The notes under the pieces: generated by a model
Told to the model about the DNA's origin: nothing
The model's input: only the letters and a program-made list of their open reading frames with translations
The model's database searches: none
Source: Atopobiaceae bacterium UBA5363
GTDB lineage: Bacteria > Actinomycetota > Coriobacteriia > Coriobacteriales > Atopobiaceae
DNA length: 32,507 nucleotides
Reading direction: 5' to 3'
NCBI GenBank assembly: GCA_002407925.1
Contig: DHPN01000011.1
Coordinates: 87,016-119,522 of the forward strand
Shown: piece after piece, positions 1 through 8,274 of the stretch
How positions within the stretch are numbered: the stretch's first letter is position 1
Layout: every line of letters begins with the position of its first letter
Made by a program: the position numbers and the translations under genes

Positions 1-207
1 CTGGGGTCTTCCATCGGCGCGATCCTGTCGATCTTTTGGCAGGTCCATGACCCCGCCCCGCACGGCGGTTTTCTCGTGCTTCCGGTTGTCGACGGTGCTG
101 CCCAATGGGTGCTTGCCATTCTGATCGGCGCGATCGTCGGCGGCATTTTGTATGTCCTTTTCAAAAAGCATGAGTATGAGAAGAACGGCAACAAGGTCAT
201 TGCGTAG
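1..207 (+). CDS. PTS fructose transporter subunit IIC, C-terminal end (partial)
   Basis: Only the last 68 codons are present; the gene enters from the left edge in frame 1 and stops at TAG 205-207. The readable part holds a membrane segment, a PHGGFLVLP loop and a second hydrophobic segment (WVLAILIGAIVGGILYVLF) before a short charged tail. A His-Gly-Gly loop followed by a last transmembrane helix is typical of the end of fructose/mannitol-type IIC proteins, which carry sugar through the membrane while it is phosphorylated. The next gene, a IIA protein, begins 24 bases downstream, so the two are probably co-transcribed. Fructose specificity is inferred from the loop sequence and from the fruK remnant downstream. 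A related sugar is possible. Confidence 0.75.
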   Translation: MGSSIGAILSIFWQVHDPAPHGGFLVLPVVDGAAQWVLAILIGAIVGGILYVLFKKHEYEKNGNKVIA

Positions 208-231
208 ATCGCAGTTAGGAGGGATGAGTGC

Positions 232-690
232 ATGAGTGAGTTCATTGAGGCGTCGCATGTCTTTTTAGACAGCCCCGCTCAAGATGTCGGCCAAGCTTTG
301 GACTTCTTATCATCGAAGGCCGTCGAGTTAGGGATAGCCAGCGATAAGCAAGAGGTCAAAAAAGCCTTTGAAGAGCGGGAGAGCGAGGGTACGACAGGCA
401 TGCTGGATGGGTTTGCTATTCCCCATGCAAAATGCGATGCCATACACAAAGCTTCCGTCATCATTGTCAAATTCGCCAATGACATGGCTTGGGAATCTTT
501 GGATGGTAAGCCGATCAAGGTCGCTATCTCGTTGCTCGTCCCTTCTGCTGAGGCAGGTACTACGCATATCCAGCTGCTGTCGAAGGTCGCCGTCATGCTG
601 ATGGATGAGAATTTCCGCAAGCAAGTTTTGGCATCTTCTGACAAGCAGGCCATCGCTTCCCTTATAAACGAGCGGCTCGAAAGCAAGTAG
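232..690 (+). CDS. PTS sugar transporter subunit IIA (fructose/mannitol type)
   Basis: This 152-residue protein has the normal length of a stand-alone EIIA of the fructose-mannitol family. The phosphorylated histidine is clearly visible as His65 in GFAIPHAK. A second family feature is the segment around ISLLVPSAEAGTTHIQLLSKVA, where the His of TTHIQLL is conserved. It should accept phosphate from HPr (a ptsH gene lies at 11040) and pass it to a IIB domain, which is not in the window. The ATG at 232 has an AGGAGGG ribosome-binding site 8 bases upstream. It lies 24 bases after the IIC gene and is followed by a strong terminator, so IIC-IIA look like the end of a transcript. Confidence 0.88.
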   Translation: MSEFIEASHVFLDSPAQDVGQALDFLSSKAVELGIASDKQEVKKAFEERESEGTTGMLDGFAIPHAKCDAIHKASVIIVKFANDMAWESLDGKPIKVAISLLVPSAEAGTTHIQLLSKVAVMLMDENFRKQVLASSDKQAIASLINERLESK

Positions 691-711
691 AGGGTTGCTG
701 TAGCCATTATC

Positions 712-757
712 AAAGGGGCGGAGTGGCGGCATTGCCGCTAGACTCCGCTCCTTTTGT
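712..757 (+). terminator. Rho-independent terminator after the PTS IIA gene
   Basis: The arms 712-724 and 742-754 form a 13-base stem with a single G-T wobble (AAAGGGGCGGAGT against ACTCCGCTCCTTT). The 17-base loop itself can fold (GCGGC/GCCGC). The stem ends in a TTTT run at 752-755. It separates the IIC-IIA genes from the fruK remnant. Confidence 0.85.
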
Positions 758-808
758 AAGCTTGGGCCAAAGGGATTTGACCTGATCGCAAAAAAGCTTG
801 GAGCGGCG

Positions 809-1348
809 ATGATTTACACCGTTACGTTTAACCCGGCCCTCGATTATGTCGTCGGGATCGAAAACTTGCAATTAGACGCTGTTAACCGCACGAAATTTGA
901 AAAGATCCTGCCAGGCGGCAAAGATATCAATGTCTCGGTCGCGCTTGGCAATCTCGGCCTCAGGTCCGTGGCGTTGGGCTTTGTGGTCGGGTTTACCGGC
1001 AAAGAAATAAGCGCGCGTACCGAATCATGTGGCGTGAGTTGCGACTTCATTGAGGTGCACAAAGGTCTGTCTCGCATCAATGTGAAGATAAAGGCAGAGG
1101 AGGAGTTTGAGATCAACGGCCAAGGCCCCTGCATTTCTGCCTTGGACGTCAAAAGGCTGTTTGGGCAGCTCGATGCCTTGGTGCCCAGGGACTTTCTGAT
1201 CGTTTCTGGCTCCATTCCCCCTACCGTGCCCTCTGACATATACGAGCAAATATTGAGCTATGTGGCTGACCGCGGCGTGTATGTCGTGGTTGACGCCACG
1301 AAAGACCTGCTTCCCCGGATTTCTATAAAAAGGATGGGAGAGCCATAG
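809..1348 (+). pseudogene. fruK: 1-phosphofructokinase (PfkB family), truncated after about 175 residues
   Basis: The reading frame opens like an intact FruK: MIYTVTFNPALDY, then a sugar-binding segment PGGKDINVSVALGNLG, the central SGSIPP motif and the strand VYVVVDATKDLL. FruK proteins are usually about 300-310 residues, but this one stops at 179. After VVDATKDLL the last dozen residues no longer resemble the family, and the ATP-binding half with the catalytic GAGD motif is missing. The family signature GGKG also reads GGKD here. Start: GGAG lies 5 bases before ATG 809. A terminator lies upstream, and no convincing promoter was found. It is almost certainly non-functional as a kinase. The loss coincides with the switch to GC-rich sequence, which points to a deletion or recombination breakpoint near 1310-1390. 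Confidence 0.8.
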
Positions 1349-1397
1349 CCGTCGAGCTCGCAGGCGCATAGGGCGCTGGGCACCTGGCATCTTTGCG

Positions 1398-2264
1398 TCA
1401 GGCCTCCGCGCGCGCGATTGTCACGAGGAGCTCGCGCAGCACCGCCTCGGGGGCGACCTTGGGCAGCGTGTGGTCTGCCCCCGGCACGATCAACTCGCGG
1501 GCGTCCGGTATCGCCTGCGCGATGGCGTCGGTCTGTGCGCGTGGTATGTCGTCATGCTCCCCTGCGACGACGCTGACTGGGCAGGCGATCGCCTTGAGGG
1601 AGGCCGCCTCAATGTGTGGCTCGTTGACCATGAGGTAGAGCAGCTCGGCTGCAGTCGCGGCCTGCGCGCGGCTGGGTGCGGGCGTCCCGTCCGGATAGCA
1701 TGCGGGCCCATCTGCGCTGCGCGTGGCCCAAGCGGCGTTGGCCCGCGCCGCCTGTAGAATGTCGTCTGTTCCGTCGAGGCCGTCAGGGTTGAGGTTAGCG
1801 CCGAGTGCCGTCAGGGAGACGACGTGCTCGGCCCAGTCGCGCGCGAGCAGAAGCCCCTCGATGGCGCCGTCCGAAAAACCGAGCACGTGGGCTCGTGGGA
1901 TACCGGCCTCCTCAAGCACGCGCATGGCGTCTTTGGCCATGAGCTCGTAGCTCAGCGGAGCTGCGCCGCGCGTCGAACGGCCTTGGGCGCGCGAGTCAAG
2001 CGCGAGGGCGGGACGGCCGCAGCTGACGAGGGCGTTGATGACAGCTCCGAATATGCCGTGCTCCTCGCCGTTGCCGTGCAGCATGAGCACCGGCGTGGGC
2101 GCGGGGTTGACGCTGTTGGCGCGCAGAGGGTCATCCGCAGCTGGTGCGTAGAGAAACGCCGCCAAGCTGGCTCCGTCGGGTGTCATGACATGCAACGTGC
2201 GCGACAGGTGGGCCCTCGGCCGCCCGTAAGGCCGGCTGACGTGCAGCGGCGGCAGCTCAAGCAT
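1398..2264 (-). CDS. alpha/beta hydrolase
   Basis: A 288-residue serine hydrolase of the alpha/beta fold. The oxyanion loop is visible as LMLHGNGEE, the nucleophile elbow as GFSDGA (Ser in the G-x-S-x-G position, with Ala as the last residue), an acidic residue follows the strand VSVVAGEHDD, and the catalytic His is in PGADHTLP. No signal peptide or membrane segment is seen, so it should be cytoplasmic. The substrate cannot be read from the sequence; esterase, peptidase and dienelactone-hydrolase-like activities are all possible. The start was set at ATG 2264 because AAGAAGGGA lies 6 bases upstream; a longer form from TTG 2288 would place that site inside the gene. It lies 101 bases downstream of the metG-like gene on the same strand. 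Confidence 0.82.
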   Translation of the reverse strand: MLELPPLHVSRPYGRPRAHLSRTLHVMTPDGASLAAFLYAPAADDPLRANSVNPAPTPVLMLHGNGEEHGIFGAVINALVSCGRPALALDSRAQGRSTRGAAPLSYELMAKDAMRVLEEAGIPRAHVLGFSDGAIEGLLLARDWAEHVVSLTALGANLNPDGLDGTDDILQAARANAAWATRSADGPACYPDGTPAPSRAQAATAAELLYLMVNEPHIEAASLKAIACPVSVVAGEHDDIPRAQTDAIAQAIPDARELIVPGADHTLPKVAPEAVLRELLVTIARAEA

Positions 2265-2309
2265 CGTCTGTCCCTTCTTTTTCTGCAATCCATGTTCGCA
2301 AGCAGGACA

Positions 2310-2315
2310 ATTTTA
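2310..2315 (-). promoter_or_regulatory. Possible -10 element for the hydrolase gene
   Basis: On the minus strand 2315-2310 reads TAAAAT, a five-of-six match to the sigma-70 -10 consensus, in a short AT-rich patch of otherwise GC-rich sequence. It would leave a leader of about 40 bases before ATG 2264. No good -35 was found at normal spacing, so this is tentative. Confidence 0.35.
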
Positions 2316-2365
2316 GTGCGTAGGGCTGTAAGCAGGGCTTCGGTGCGCAAGACTTCTCGGGCGGC

Positions 2366-4444
2366 CTATTGAGCGCGGGTCGCGCGGGCCGGCGACTTCT
2401 CAAAGAAGTCATAGCGCGGTGGCAGTGGCACGATCTTGTGCGCCTTGCAGCTCTCTCCCAGCTTGGCCGCAAGCGCCGCAGGGTCGTCGAATGCCTGCTC
2501 CCACGAGAAGAAGAACCTTGGCTCGAAGCCCAGGTGCCGGCAGATCTCCTCGCAGGCGGCGGGAGTCGCGGGGTGCATCAGCAGCGTCGTGGTGCGCAGA
2601 GCGCAAAATGCGTCGGCGAGGGCCTGTTCATAGGCGCCGTCGTTGCCCTTGGCCGCCTTACTGGCGGCGTCCCAGCGCTTGTTTGCCTCGCGCGTGTAGG
2701 ACTCGGCGATGGCCAGCGCCTCGTGAGCGTTGAAGTCATGTGCGGCGCGCTCGAAGGAAAGCGTCGCCTCCTTGGCGGCCTCGTGTTCTGCGGCATGAGC
2801 CAGCTTCGCCGGCAGGTGCCCCTCGCAGACGTTGGCGGCGCCGTAGAGGCAGCTGCGGGCCAGGCGGTTGAAGATGTTGGTGAGGAAGGCGCTTTCCTTT
2901 AGCGCCGGGTCCGCGACCCGTGGATCGTCGCAAACGAGAACCTCCTCGCCGGTCTTCTTGTCCTTGTGCGAGACGGACGTGTCATAGGCCTTCGGCGCGA
3001 ACGACACGGCCTTCTGGTCGAGCGCAAGGGAGAGCCAGTGGCATCTCAGTTGGTCAGGGGTATAGTGCGTGAGGAGCTCCTCGGCCATTGGCGGCTTGAT
3101 CTTGCCCGAGCTCGAGGCCTTCTTGTTCATGAAGAGGATGTGGTAGTTGGCGACCGGCGTGTCCTGGAACAGGTTGCAGTCGAGCGCGTCCCAGATCGCC
3201 GGCTGCGCGACGCAGTAGAAGTAGATGTTGTCCTGGCCGATGAACTGGAAGACCTGCGCGTCGTCAGCGCACCACCACATGCGCCAGTCGTGGGTGCCAA
3301 AGCGCGGCGTGCTTCCCTCGGCGCTCTGCTGCTCGTCGAGGGCAAGGACGGTCTGCACGAACGAGATGGGGGCCCACAGGCTCTCAGGCCAGCACCACAC
3401 GGTGAGGTCCTGGCCGCTGCGGGCGGCAGAGCCGTCGAGGTCGGGAGCCGGGACGCCCCAGGAGATGTTGCCCGTGATGCGAAACGGCAGCAGGCACTTG
3501 CCGGCGCGGAAGCGTATCTTGGCGGCCCGAAGCAGCTCGCGGGCGCTGTCGCGGTCCTGCCAGCAGCTGAACTCGATGGAGAAGGAGCTTTGGTTGCCCT
3601 CCGGCTCATGCAGGACGTGGGCGGGCAGCTTGCCGGCGATCTCGTCGAAGGCCGGGCGGAACTTGTTCTGCACGTAGATCACCGGGGGTACGAGGGACTC
3701 TCGGACGGTCTTGGTCACGATCGGGCGCACCTGCGAGTCGACGTCCCACTCATCCATGAGGTCCTCGAGCTGGCTCTCATATGCCGGGAGGTCGAAGTAC
3801 CAGTTGTCAACCGGCCGCAGCTCGGGGGTGGTGCCGGTGAGCTGCGAGACGGGGGCGATGAGCTCCTCAGGATCGAACTGGTGCCCGAGGTCGCACTCGT
3901 CGGCATAGGCCTTCTCGGACTTGCAGCCACGGACGGGGCAGCGGCCCACAACCTGGCGGCCGTTCAAGAACTGCCCGGCCTTGACGTCATAGAACTGCAG
4001 TGTCGAGCGCTTGGTGAGCGCGTCGCGCTCGTAGAGGCGGCGAATGACCTGCTCAGACAGGGCAGCGTGGAAGTCGCGCGCCGGCGCCAGCCCGGAGCCG
4101 GCGAAGAGGTCCAGCGAGATGCCGTAGGCGTCAAGGGCCTCCTTCTGCTTGTCGTGGTTCTCTTGCACGTAGTCTTCGATGGAGCCCTTGTAGCCCTCCT
4201 CCTCGGCCTTCTTGCGATAGCCCTCCATGATGGGGGAGCCATAGCAGTCAGTGCCGGAGACGAAGATGACGTTTTCAGGCCCGATGCGGTCGCGCAGGAA
4301 GCGCGCCGTGAAGTCAGCCGGTACGAAGACACCGCCGATGTGGCCGAAATGAAGGCTCTTGTTGCCATAGGGCATCCCACCGGTCACGACGGCCCTCGCA
4401 GGAAAAGTCGGACGCTCGTCATCATTTGTGCGTATTGCAGACAT
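2366..4444 (-). CDS. metG: Methionyl-tRNA-synthetase-family class I tRNA ligase
   Basis: The 692-residue protein follows the MetRS layout: a Rossmann start with the HIGH-type motif HFGH (residues 32-35), FVSGTDCYGSP, a zinc-knuckle-like cluster (CPVRGC then a further Cys and His), NISWGVPAP, FIGQDNIYFYCVAQPA in the methionine pocket region, and a helical anticodon-binding-like C-terminus. It would charge tRNA-Met in the cytoplasm. The KMSKS loop is unusual: around residues 442-446 it reads KASSS, so the second lysine is replaced by serine. It is also longer than typical MetRS. The start at 4444 has GAGGGGA upstream; the in-frame ATG at 4495 lies before a likely -10 box and has no ribosome site. 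It may be the cell's only MetRS or a divergent paralogue; the window cannot decide. Confidence 0.75.
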   Translation of the reverse strand: MSAIRTNDDERPTFPARAVVTGGMPYGNKSLHFGHIGGVFVPADFTARFLRDRIGPENVIFVSGTDCYGSPIMEGYRKKAEEEGYKGSIEDYVQENHDKQKEALDAYGISLDLFAGSGLAPARDFHAALSEQVIRRLYERDALTKRSTLQFYDVKAGQFLNGRQVVGRCPVRGCKSEKAYADECDLGHQFDPEELIAPVSQLTGTTPELRPVDNWYFDLPAYESQLEDLMDEWDVDSQVRPIVTKTVRESLVPPVIYVQNKFRPAFDEIAGKLPAHVLHEPEGNQSSFSIEFSCWQDRDSARELLRAAKIRFRAGKCLLPFRITGNISWGVPAPDLDGSAARSGQDLTVWCWPESLWAPISFVQTVLALDEQQSAEGSTPRFGTHDWRMWWCADDAQVFQFIGQDNIYFYCVAQPAIWDALDCNLFQDTPVANYHILFMNKKASSSGKIKPPMAEELLTHYTPDQLRCHWLSLALDQKAVSFAPKAYDTSVSHKDKKTGEEVLVCDDPRVADPALKESAFLTNIFNRLARSCLYGAANVCEGHLPAKLAHAAEHEAAKEATLSFERAAHDFNAHEALAIAESYTREANKRWDAASKAAKGNDGAYEQALADAFCALRTTTLLMHPATPAACEEICRHLGFEPRFFFSWEQAFDDPAALAAKLGESCKAHKIVPLPPRYDFFEKSPARATRAQ

Positions 4445-4746
4445 ACGGTAATTCCCCTCGTTGCCACGATCGTGTGCGCCGCGATTATCCCACATTGGGC
4501 AGGCGATGTTCCTGGCGGTCTTAGTTCTTTGGCGGCCCTAGTCTATCCTAGTGGTGTACGTTTGGTGTCATATGTGTGCACGGCGCCGTGCTGATTTACT
4601 GAATGGCAAATATGGGCACAACGTAGGTGCGGTGCGGCGTGTGCTGAGCCGCGGCAAGCGGATTTTCGCATGCCTTTGCGTGCCTGCGCGCAAGCTATCT
4701 GTCCCAGTCGATCCCAATTGGTGTGAGATGACAGGAGAGTGTCCTT
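4445..4746. other. Divergent intergenic region between the metG-like gene and the SPFH gene
   Basis: About 300 bases separate the two divergent genes. The metG-like promoter lies at its left end. A perfect 12-base palindrome (CACGGCGCCGTG) is at 4579-4590; it could be an operator, but chance is possible in this GC-rich DNA. Just before ATG 4747 is an AGGAG ribosome site. No RNA gene or convincing small protein gene was seen; the reading frames here are short and lack ribosome sites. Confidence 0.5.
4484..4489 (-). promoter_or_regulatory. -10 element of the metG-like gene
   Basis: The minus strand reads GATAAT (five of six consensus positions) at 4489-4484, with GGAACA 17 bases upstream as a weak -35. 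Transcription would start near 4477 and leave a leader of about 33 bases before ATG 4444. This placement argues against the earlier in-frame ATG at 4495. Confidence 0.5.
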
Positions 4747-5730
4747 ATGATTTGGCTCATCATCCTCATTGTGCTTGTCGTCTGCGTCGTCCTGTCGACG
4801 GCCTACGTCGTGCGTCAGCAGCACGTCGCCATCGTCGAGCGCCTCGGTAAGTTCGACTCGATCCAGGGCCCGGGTTTCCATGTGAAGCTGCCCTACTGCG
4901 ACAAGGTCTTCGACGTGGACCTCATGACCGAGGACCAGCACATGACCTTCGACGCGAAGACGTCGGACAACGTCACGATCGAGCTGGACGTCTCGATTCA
5001 ATATCACGTCGACGCTTCCGATGTCGACGCCGGCTCTGCCTCCGGCATCTGGAAGAGCCGCTACACCCTCACAGATCCGGTCATGCAGATGAAAGACTAC
5101 CTGGCTGACGCTCTGCGCTCGCAGATACCCAACCGCACGCTCGACGAGGTGTTCTCCGAAAAGGACGCCATTGCGCAGTCGATCGACGAGGCGGTTGCCA
5201 CCAAGATGCTCAACTACGGCATCGTGCTTGTGACCACGCTGATAACCTCCATACGCCTGCCCGCTGAGGTGCAGGAGTCGATGAACCACATCATCGCCTC
5301 CAAAAACCACCTCGAGTCGGCCACCAACGACGCGAACGCCGAGCGGGCCAAGACGGTCATCGCCGCCCAAGCCCGTGCCGAGGCCATGGCCGCCGAAGGC
5401 CAGGGCATCGCGGACCAGCGCATTGCCATCGCCCGTGGCATCAAGGAGTCCATCGACACCATCAAGGGCTCGGAGCTCTCTGAGGCCGACGCGAACCGGC
5501 TGTTCGAGTTCACACAGTGGATTGACATGATGCGCGGCTTTGCGAGCAAGGGGGCAAGCACCGTTGTGCTGCCGAACGACTTCCAGAGCTCCCGGTCCCA
5601 GTTCGACCAGTTCTTGGCCGCCCGCGAGACGCCTCGCCCCGACCAAAGCCAACCTGGACAGGACTCGCAGCTCACACAAGAGACATGCCCTGAGCAGGGA
5701 TATCCCACAGATGGGGCTGACAAGGGCTGA
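4747..5730 (+). CDS. SPFH/Band 7 (stomatin-like) membrane protein
   Basis: A 327-residue protein with one N-terminal membrane segment (residues about 2-19), then VRQQHVAIVERLGKF and GPGFHVKLPYCDKV, the opening signature of the SPFH/Band 7 domain. Next comes a long Ala/Glu-rich helical region (about residues 185-235, with repeated RAEAMAAEGQG-type sequence) typical of stomatins, which form ring-like oligomers on the inner face of the membrane. The C-terminal 45 residues are polar, rich in Gln, Pro and Asp, and probably unstructured. Family members organise membrane microdomains or modulate membrane proteases; the role here is not known. The start has AGGAG about 10 bases upstream. No NfeD-like partner gene, often paired with stomatins, is adjacent. 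Confidence 0.85.
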   Translation: MIWLIILIVLVVCVVLSTAYVVRQQHVAIVERLGKFDSIQGPGFHVKLPYCDKVFDVDLMTEDQHMTFDAKTSDNVTIELDVSIQYHVDASDVDAGSASGIWKSRYTLTDPVMQMKDYLADALRSQIPNRTLDEVFSEKDAIAQSIDEAVATKMLNYGIVLVTTLITSIRLPAEVQESMNHIIASKNHLESATNDANAERAKTVIAAQARAEAMAAEGQGIADQRIAIARGIKESIDTIKGSELSEADANRLFEFTQWIDMMRGFASKGASTVVLPNDFQSSRSQFDQFLAARETPRPDQSQPGQDSQLTQETCPEQGYPTDGADKG

Positions 5731-5759
5731 GGCGTCGGCTGAAGCTGGTGCGTGATCTT

Positions 5760-5768
5760 TGCTATGAT
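5760..5768 (+). promoter_or_regulatory. Extended -10 promoter upstream of queH
   Basis: TGC TATGAT at 5760-5768 fits an extended -10 element (TGn plus five of six -10 positions). The expected -35 position is weak, as is usual for extended -10 promoters. Transcription would start near 5775, downstream of the GTG at 5752 and ATG at 5764, which makes those codons unlikely queH starts. Confidence 0.5.
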
Positions 5769-5823
5769 AGCCAAGACAGTCAGCGAATCTGCGAAGAGGG
5801 GCATGCGCGGAAGGGAAGGCGTC

Positions 5824-6501
5824 GTGGAGAAGCAAGACGAGTCGACAAGCATCGCCGAAGAGGCGTCGCGGGGCGTGCCCTTGTTGCTCCACGCATGCTG
5901 CGGCCCCTGCTCCATCGAGCCCGTGCTCCATCTGCGCCAGGAGGGCTTTGAGCCCACGATCTGCTGGACCAACCCCAACATCGCCCCGCGCTCCGAGCAT
6001 GACCTGCGCCTGCGCACCCTCATGCAGTGGGCTCGCGACGTCGCCCATGTGAGGGTGATCGTGGCCGACGAGGACAGCGCCGCATGGGAGGCCGGCGTCG
6101 CCCCCTTTGGCCTCGACCGCGCCCGCCGCTGCCGCGCCTGTTACGCGCAGCGCCTGGCAACGACCTGCCGCACGGCGGTCGATCAGGGTTTCTCCTATGT
6201 CAGCACGACGCTGGCCGTTTCCCCCTACCAGCTGTTCGACAGCTGCCATGACGTGTTGTCCCAGCTTGCGGCGCACTTTGGGCTTACGTCCGTCTGGCGG
6301 GACTTCCGGCCTTATTACCCCGACGCTACCAAGTGCTCCCGCGAGCTGCAGATGTATCGGCAAAATTACTGCGGCTGCCGCTTCTCTGCTGCGGAGGCGG
6401 CCATCAGCCGCCAAGAGTTGCGTGATGCCCGCAAGGCTGCGCGCGCGAGAGCACGAGCTCAGCGAACTTTCGATCAGGACCTATTCGTCTGCGGCAGATA
6501 G
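5824..6501 (+). CDS. queH: Epoxyqueuosine reductase QueH
   Basis: The protein carries the cysteine signatures of QueH (the former DUF208 family): HACCGPCS near the N-terminus, RCRACYAQR in the middle, and QNYCGCRFS near the end. QueH reduces epoxyqueuosine in tRNA to queuosine, the last step of the pathway, using an iron-sulfur cluster held by these cysteines. It is not related to QueG, which does the same job in other bacteria. queA (8313) and tgt (11401) lie nearby and act earlier in the same pathway. The start is uncertain: GTG 5824 has GGAAGGGA 5 bases upstream, while the in-frame GTG 5752 and ATG 5764 overlap a likely promoter. ATG 5803 is another possibility. From 5824 the protein is 225 residues, normal for the family. 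Confidence 0.9.
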   Translation: MEKQDESTSIAEEASRGVPLLLHACCGPCSIEPVLHLRQEGFEPTICWTNPNIAPRSEHDLRLRTLMQWARDVAHVRVIVADEDSAAWEAGVAPFGLDRARRCRACYAQRLATTCRTAVDQGFSYVSTTLAVSPYQLFDSCHDVLSQLAAHFGLTSVWRDFRPYYPDATKCSRELQMYRQNYCGCRFSAAEAAISRQELRDARKAARARARAQRTFDQDLFVCGR

Positions 6502-6655
6502 CATAGGTGGTGCAGGCGATCGTGCTTGGGCTGCGCTGCGAGGCTTTGTGACCGCTTTTTGTAGCCGCCTCCACTTTTCAGTGCTAACCGGCCATGCGTA
6601 GGAGACTGGCTATGCGCAGCAAGGGCGAAACGCACAGAGAAAGGCATGTACATTG

Positions 6656-8227
6656 ATGCAAAACGGGACGATGCTGCAAGGATTCTCATGGTATCTGCCT
6701 GCGGACGGGCAACACTGGAACCGCCTTGCGCGCCTTGCGCCGCAGCTCGCCCATATGGGCATCACTGCGGTGTGGCTGCCGCCTGCCTACAAGTCGTTTG
6801 AGGCTGCGACCGGCGTGGGCTATGGCGTCTATGACCTCTGGGACCTCGGCGAGTTTGACCAGTGCGGCTCTGTCCGTACCAAGTACGGGACCAAGCAAGA
6901 GTATCTTGCCGCCATCAAGGCACTGCAGCGAGAGGGCGTGCAGGTGCTGGCAGACGTGGTCTTGAACCAGCGCTTCGGCGGCGACGAGCGCGAGCAGGTT
7001 TGCGCCTGCGAGGTGGATCCCGACGATCGCACCAAGCAGCTCGGCGAGGAGCGGGACATCTCGGCGTGGACGCGCTACAGCTTTCCGGGGCGCGGGGACA
7101 GGTACTCCGACTTTCACTGGGACTGGACGTGCTTTCACGGCACCGACTGGGACGAGAGCGCCCGCAAAAGCGGCATTTACCTCTTCTCGGGAAAGCATTG
7201 GGACGATGACGTCGATCACAGCGACAATAAGAACTACGACTACCTCATGGGCTCTGACGTCGACGTGAATGACTCTCGCGTCTTCAAGGAGCTCATCAGC
7301 TGGGGGCAGTGGTATCTCAAGGAGACCGGCGTGGACGGCCTGCGGCTCGACGCCCTGAAGCACATCTCGCGTAGCTTCTATCGCAGCTGGCTTGCCGCTA
7401 TGCGCGCAGCCGCAGGCCGCGAGGTCTTCACCGTAGGGGAGTATTGGTCTGGGGACGTGAAGGCGCTGGTTGACTACCTCGGCGACGACAAGCCGATGAG
7501 CCTGTTCGACGTGCCGCTGCACTACAAGCTCTTCTTTGCCTCCAACAGCTGGGGAGCCCTCGACCTGTCGCGCATCTTCGATGACACGCTCGTCTCGGTC
7601 GATCCGGTGCATGCGGTTACGTTCGTGGACAACCACGACACGCAGCCGCGGCAAGCGCTGCAGTCGACGGTCGAGAGCTGGTTCAAGCCGAGCGCTTACA
7701 TGTTGATTCTACTGCGCGCCGCGGGGTACCCCTGCGTCTTTTATGCAGATCTGTTCAGCGCGACGGGAGACGAGCTGCCGACGGTGCATGAGCTGCCACT
7801 GTTGATGGAGATACGCCAACGCCTTTCATACGGCGAGCAGCGCGACTACTTCAACAACCCGAGCCTCATCGGCTGGACGCGCGAGGGTGACGACACGCAT
7901 AGCGCAAGCGGGCTTGCCGTAGTGATCACAGACGCCAAGGGCGGGACGAAGCGCATGCTCGTCGGCAAGCGCCACGCAGGCGAGACGTTTTCGTGCGTGG
8001 TGGGCCAAGAAGGCAGCGTGGAGATCGACGAGGACGGCTACGGGGAGTTTGCGACGCCTGCCGGCTGCGGTAGCGTCTACGTGTGCGCGGATGCTGCTGC
8101 GACCCTCGAGCACGACAAGCTCGTCCGCTCCGCCGAAGAGTTCATCTGCGAGGCGCCCTCGCCACGCACGGGCGCGCAGCCTGCTTCGGTCAACACGGCC
8201 CCTTACACGCAGCGCCATCCTCAGTAG
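6656..8227 (+). CDS. Alpha-amylase (glycoside hydrolase family 13), cytoplasmic type
   Basis: A 523-residue GH13 enzyme without a signal peptide, so it should cut intracellular alpha-1,4-glucans such as glycogen or imported maltodextrins. The conserved blocks are present: DVVLNQ (residues 100-105), GLRLDALKH with the nucleophile Asp232, FTVGEYW with acid/base Glu262, and FVDNHD with transition-state Asp328. The start MQNGTMLQGFSWYLP and the block NHDTQPRQALQS resemble the liquefying amylases AmyS/AmyA. One oddity is that the first block normally reads DVVxNH; here the His is Gln105. Start: ATG 6656 was chosen, but TTG 6653 just before it has better spacing (8 bases) to AGAGAAAGG. No other glycogen genes are in the window. 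Confidence 0.92.
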   Translation: MQNGTMLQGFSWYLPADGQHWNRLARLAPQLAHMGITAVWLPPAYKSFEAATGVGYGVYDLWDLGEFDQCGSVRTKYGTKQEYLAAIKALQREGVQVLADVVLNQRFGGDEREQVCACEVDPDDRTKQLGEERDISAWTRYSFPGRGDRYSDFHWDWTCFHGTDWDESARKSGIYLFSGKHWDDDVDHSDNKNYDYLMGSDVDVNDSRVFKELISWGQWYLKETGVDGLRLDALKHISRSFYRSWLAAMRAAAGREVFTVGEYWSGDVKALVDYLGDDKPMSLFDVPLHYKLFFASNSWGALDLSRIFDDTLVSVDPVHAVTFVDNHDTQPRQALQSTVESWFKPSAYMLILLRAAGYPCVFYADLFSATGDELPTVHELPLLMEIRQRLSYGEQRDYFNNPSLIGWTREGDDTHSASGLAVVITDAKGGTKRMLVGKRHAGETFSCVVGQEGSVEIDEDGYGEFATPAGCGSVYVCADAAATLEHDKLVRSAEEFICEAPSPRTGAQPASVNTAPYTQRHPQ

Positions 8228-8274
8228 TGATACCTGGCAGCCGTGGCTTTATTGTTTTCTCTCGGGGCGGCGCG

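Noticed and set aside
777..782. TTGACC as a -35 element for fruK
   Set aside because: No -10-like hexamer occurs at 15-19 bases downstream.
2966..4594. A 542-codon plus-strand open frame opposite the metG-like gene
   Set aside because: It is antisense to a clear tRNA synthetase and has Val/Leu/Gly/Arg-rich shadow composition.
4551..4850. A 99-codon plus-strand frame running into the SPFH gene
   Set aside because: It has no ribosome site, is Arg/Cys-rich and overlaps a real gene in another frame.
5752..5766. GTG 5752 or ATG 5764 as the queH start
   Set aside because: Both overlap an extended -10 element and lack a ribosome site; GTG 5824 has one.
4543..6414. A 623-codon minus-strand open frame across the SPFH and queH genes
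   Set aside because: It is the antisense of two well-recognised genes in GC-rich DNA, has no family resemblance and no ribosome site, and its composition is that of a shadow frame.
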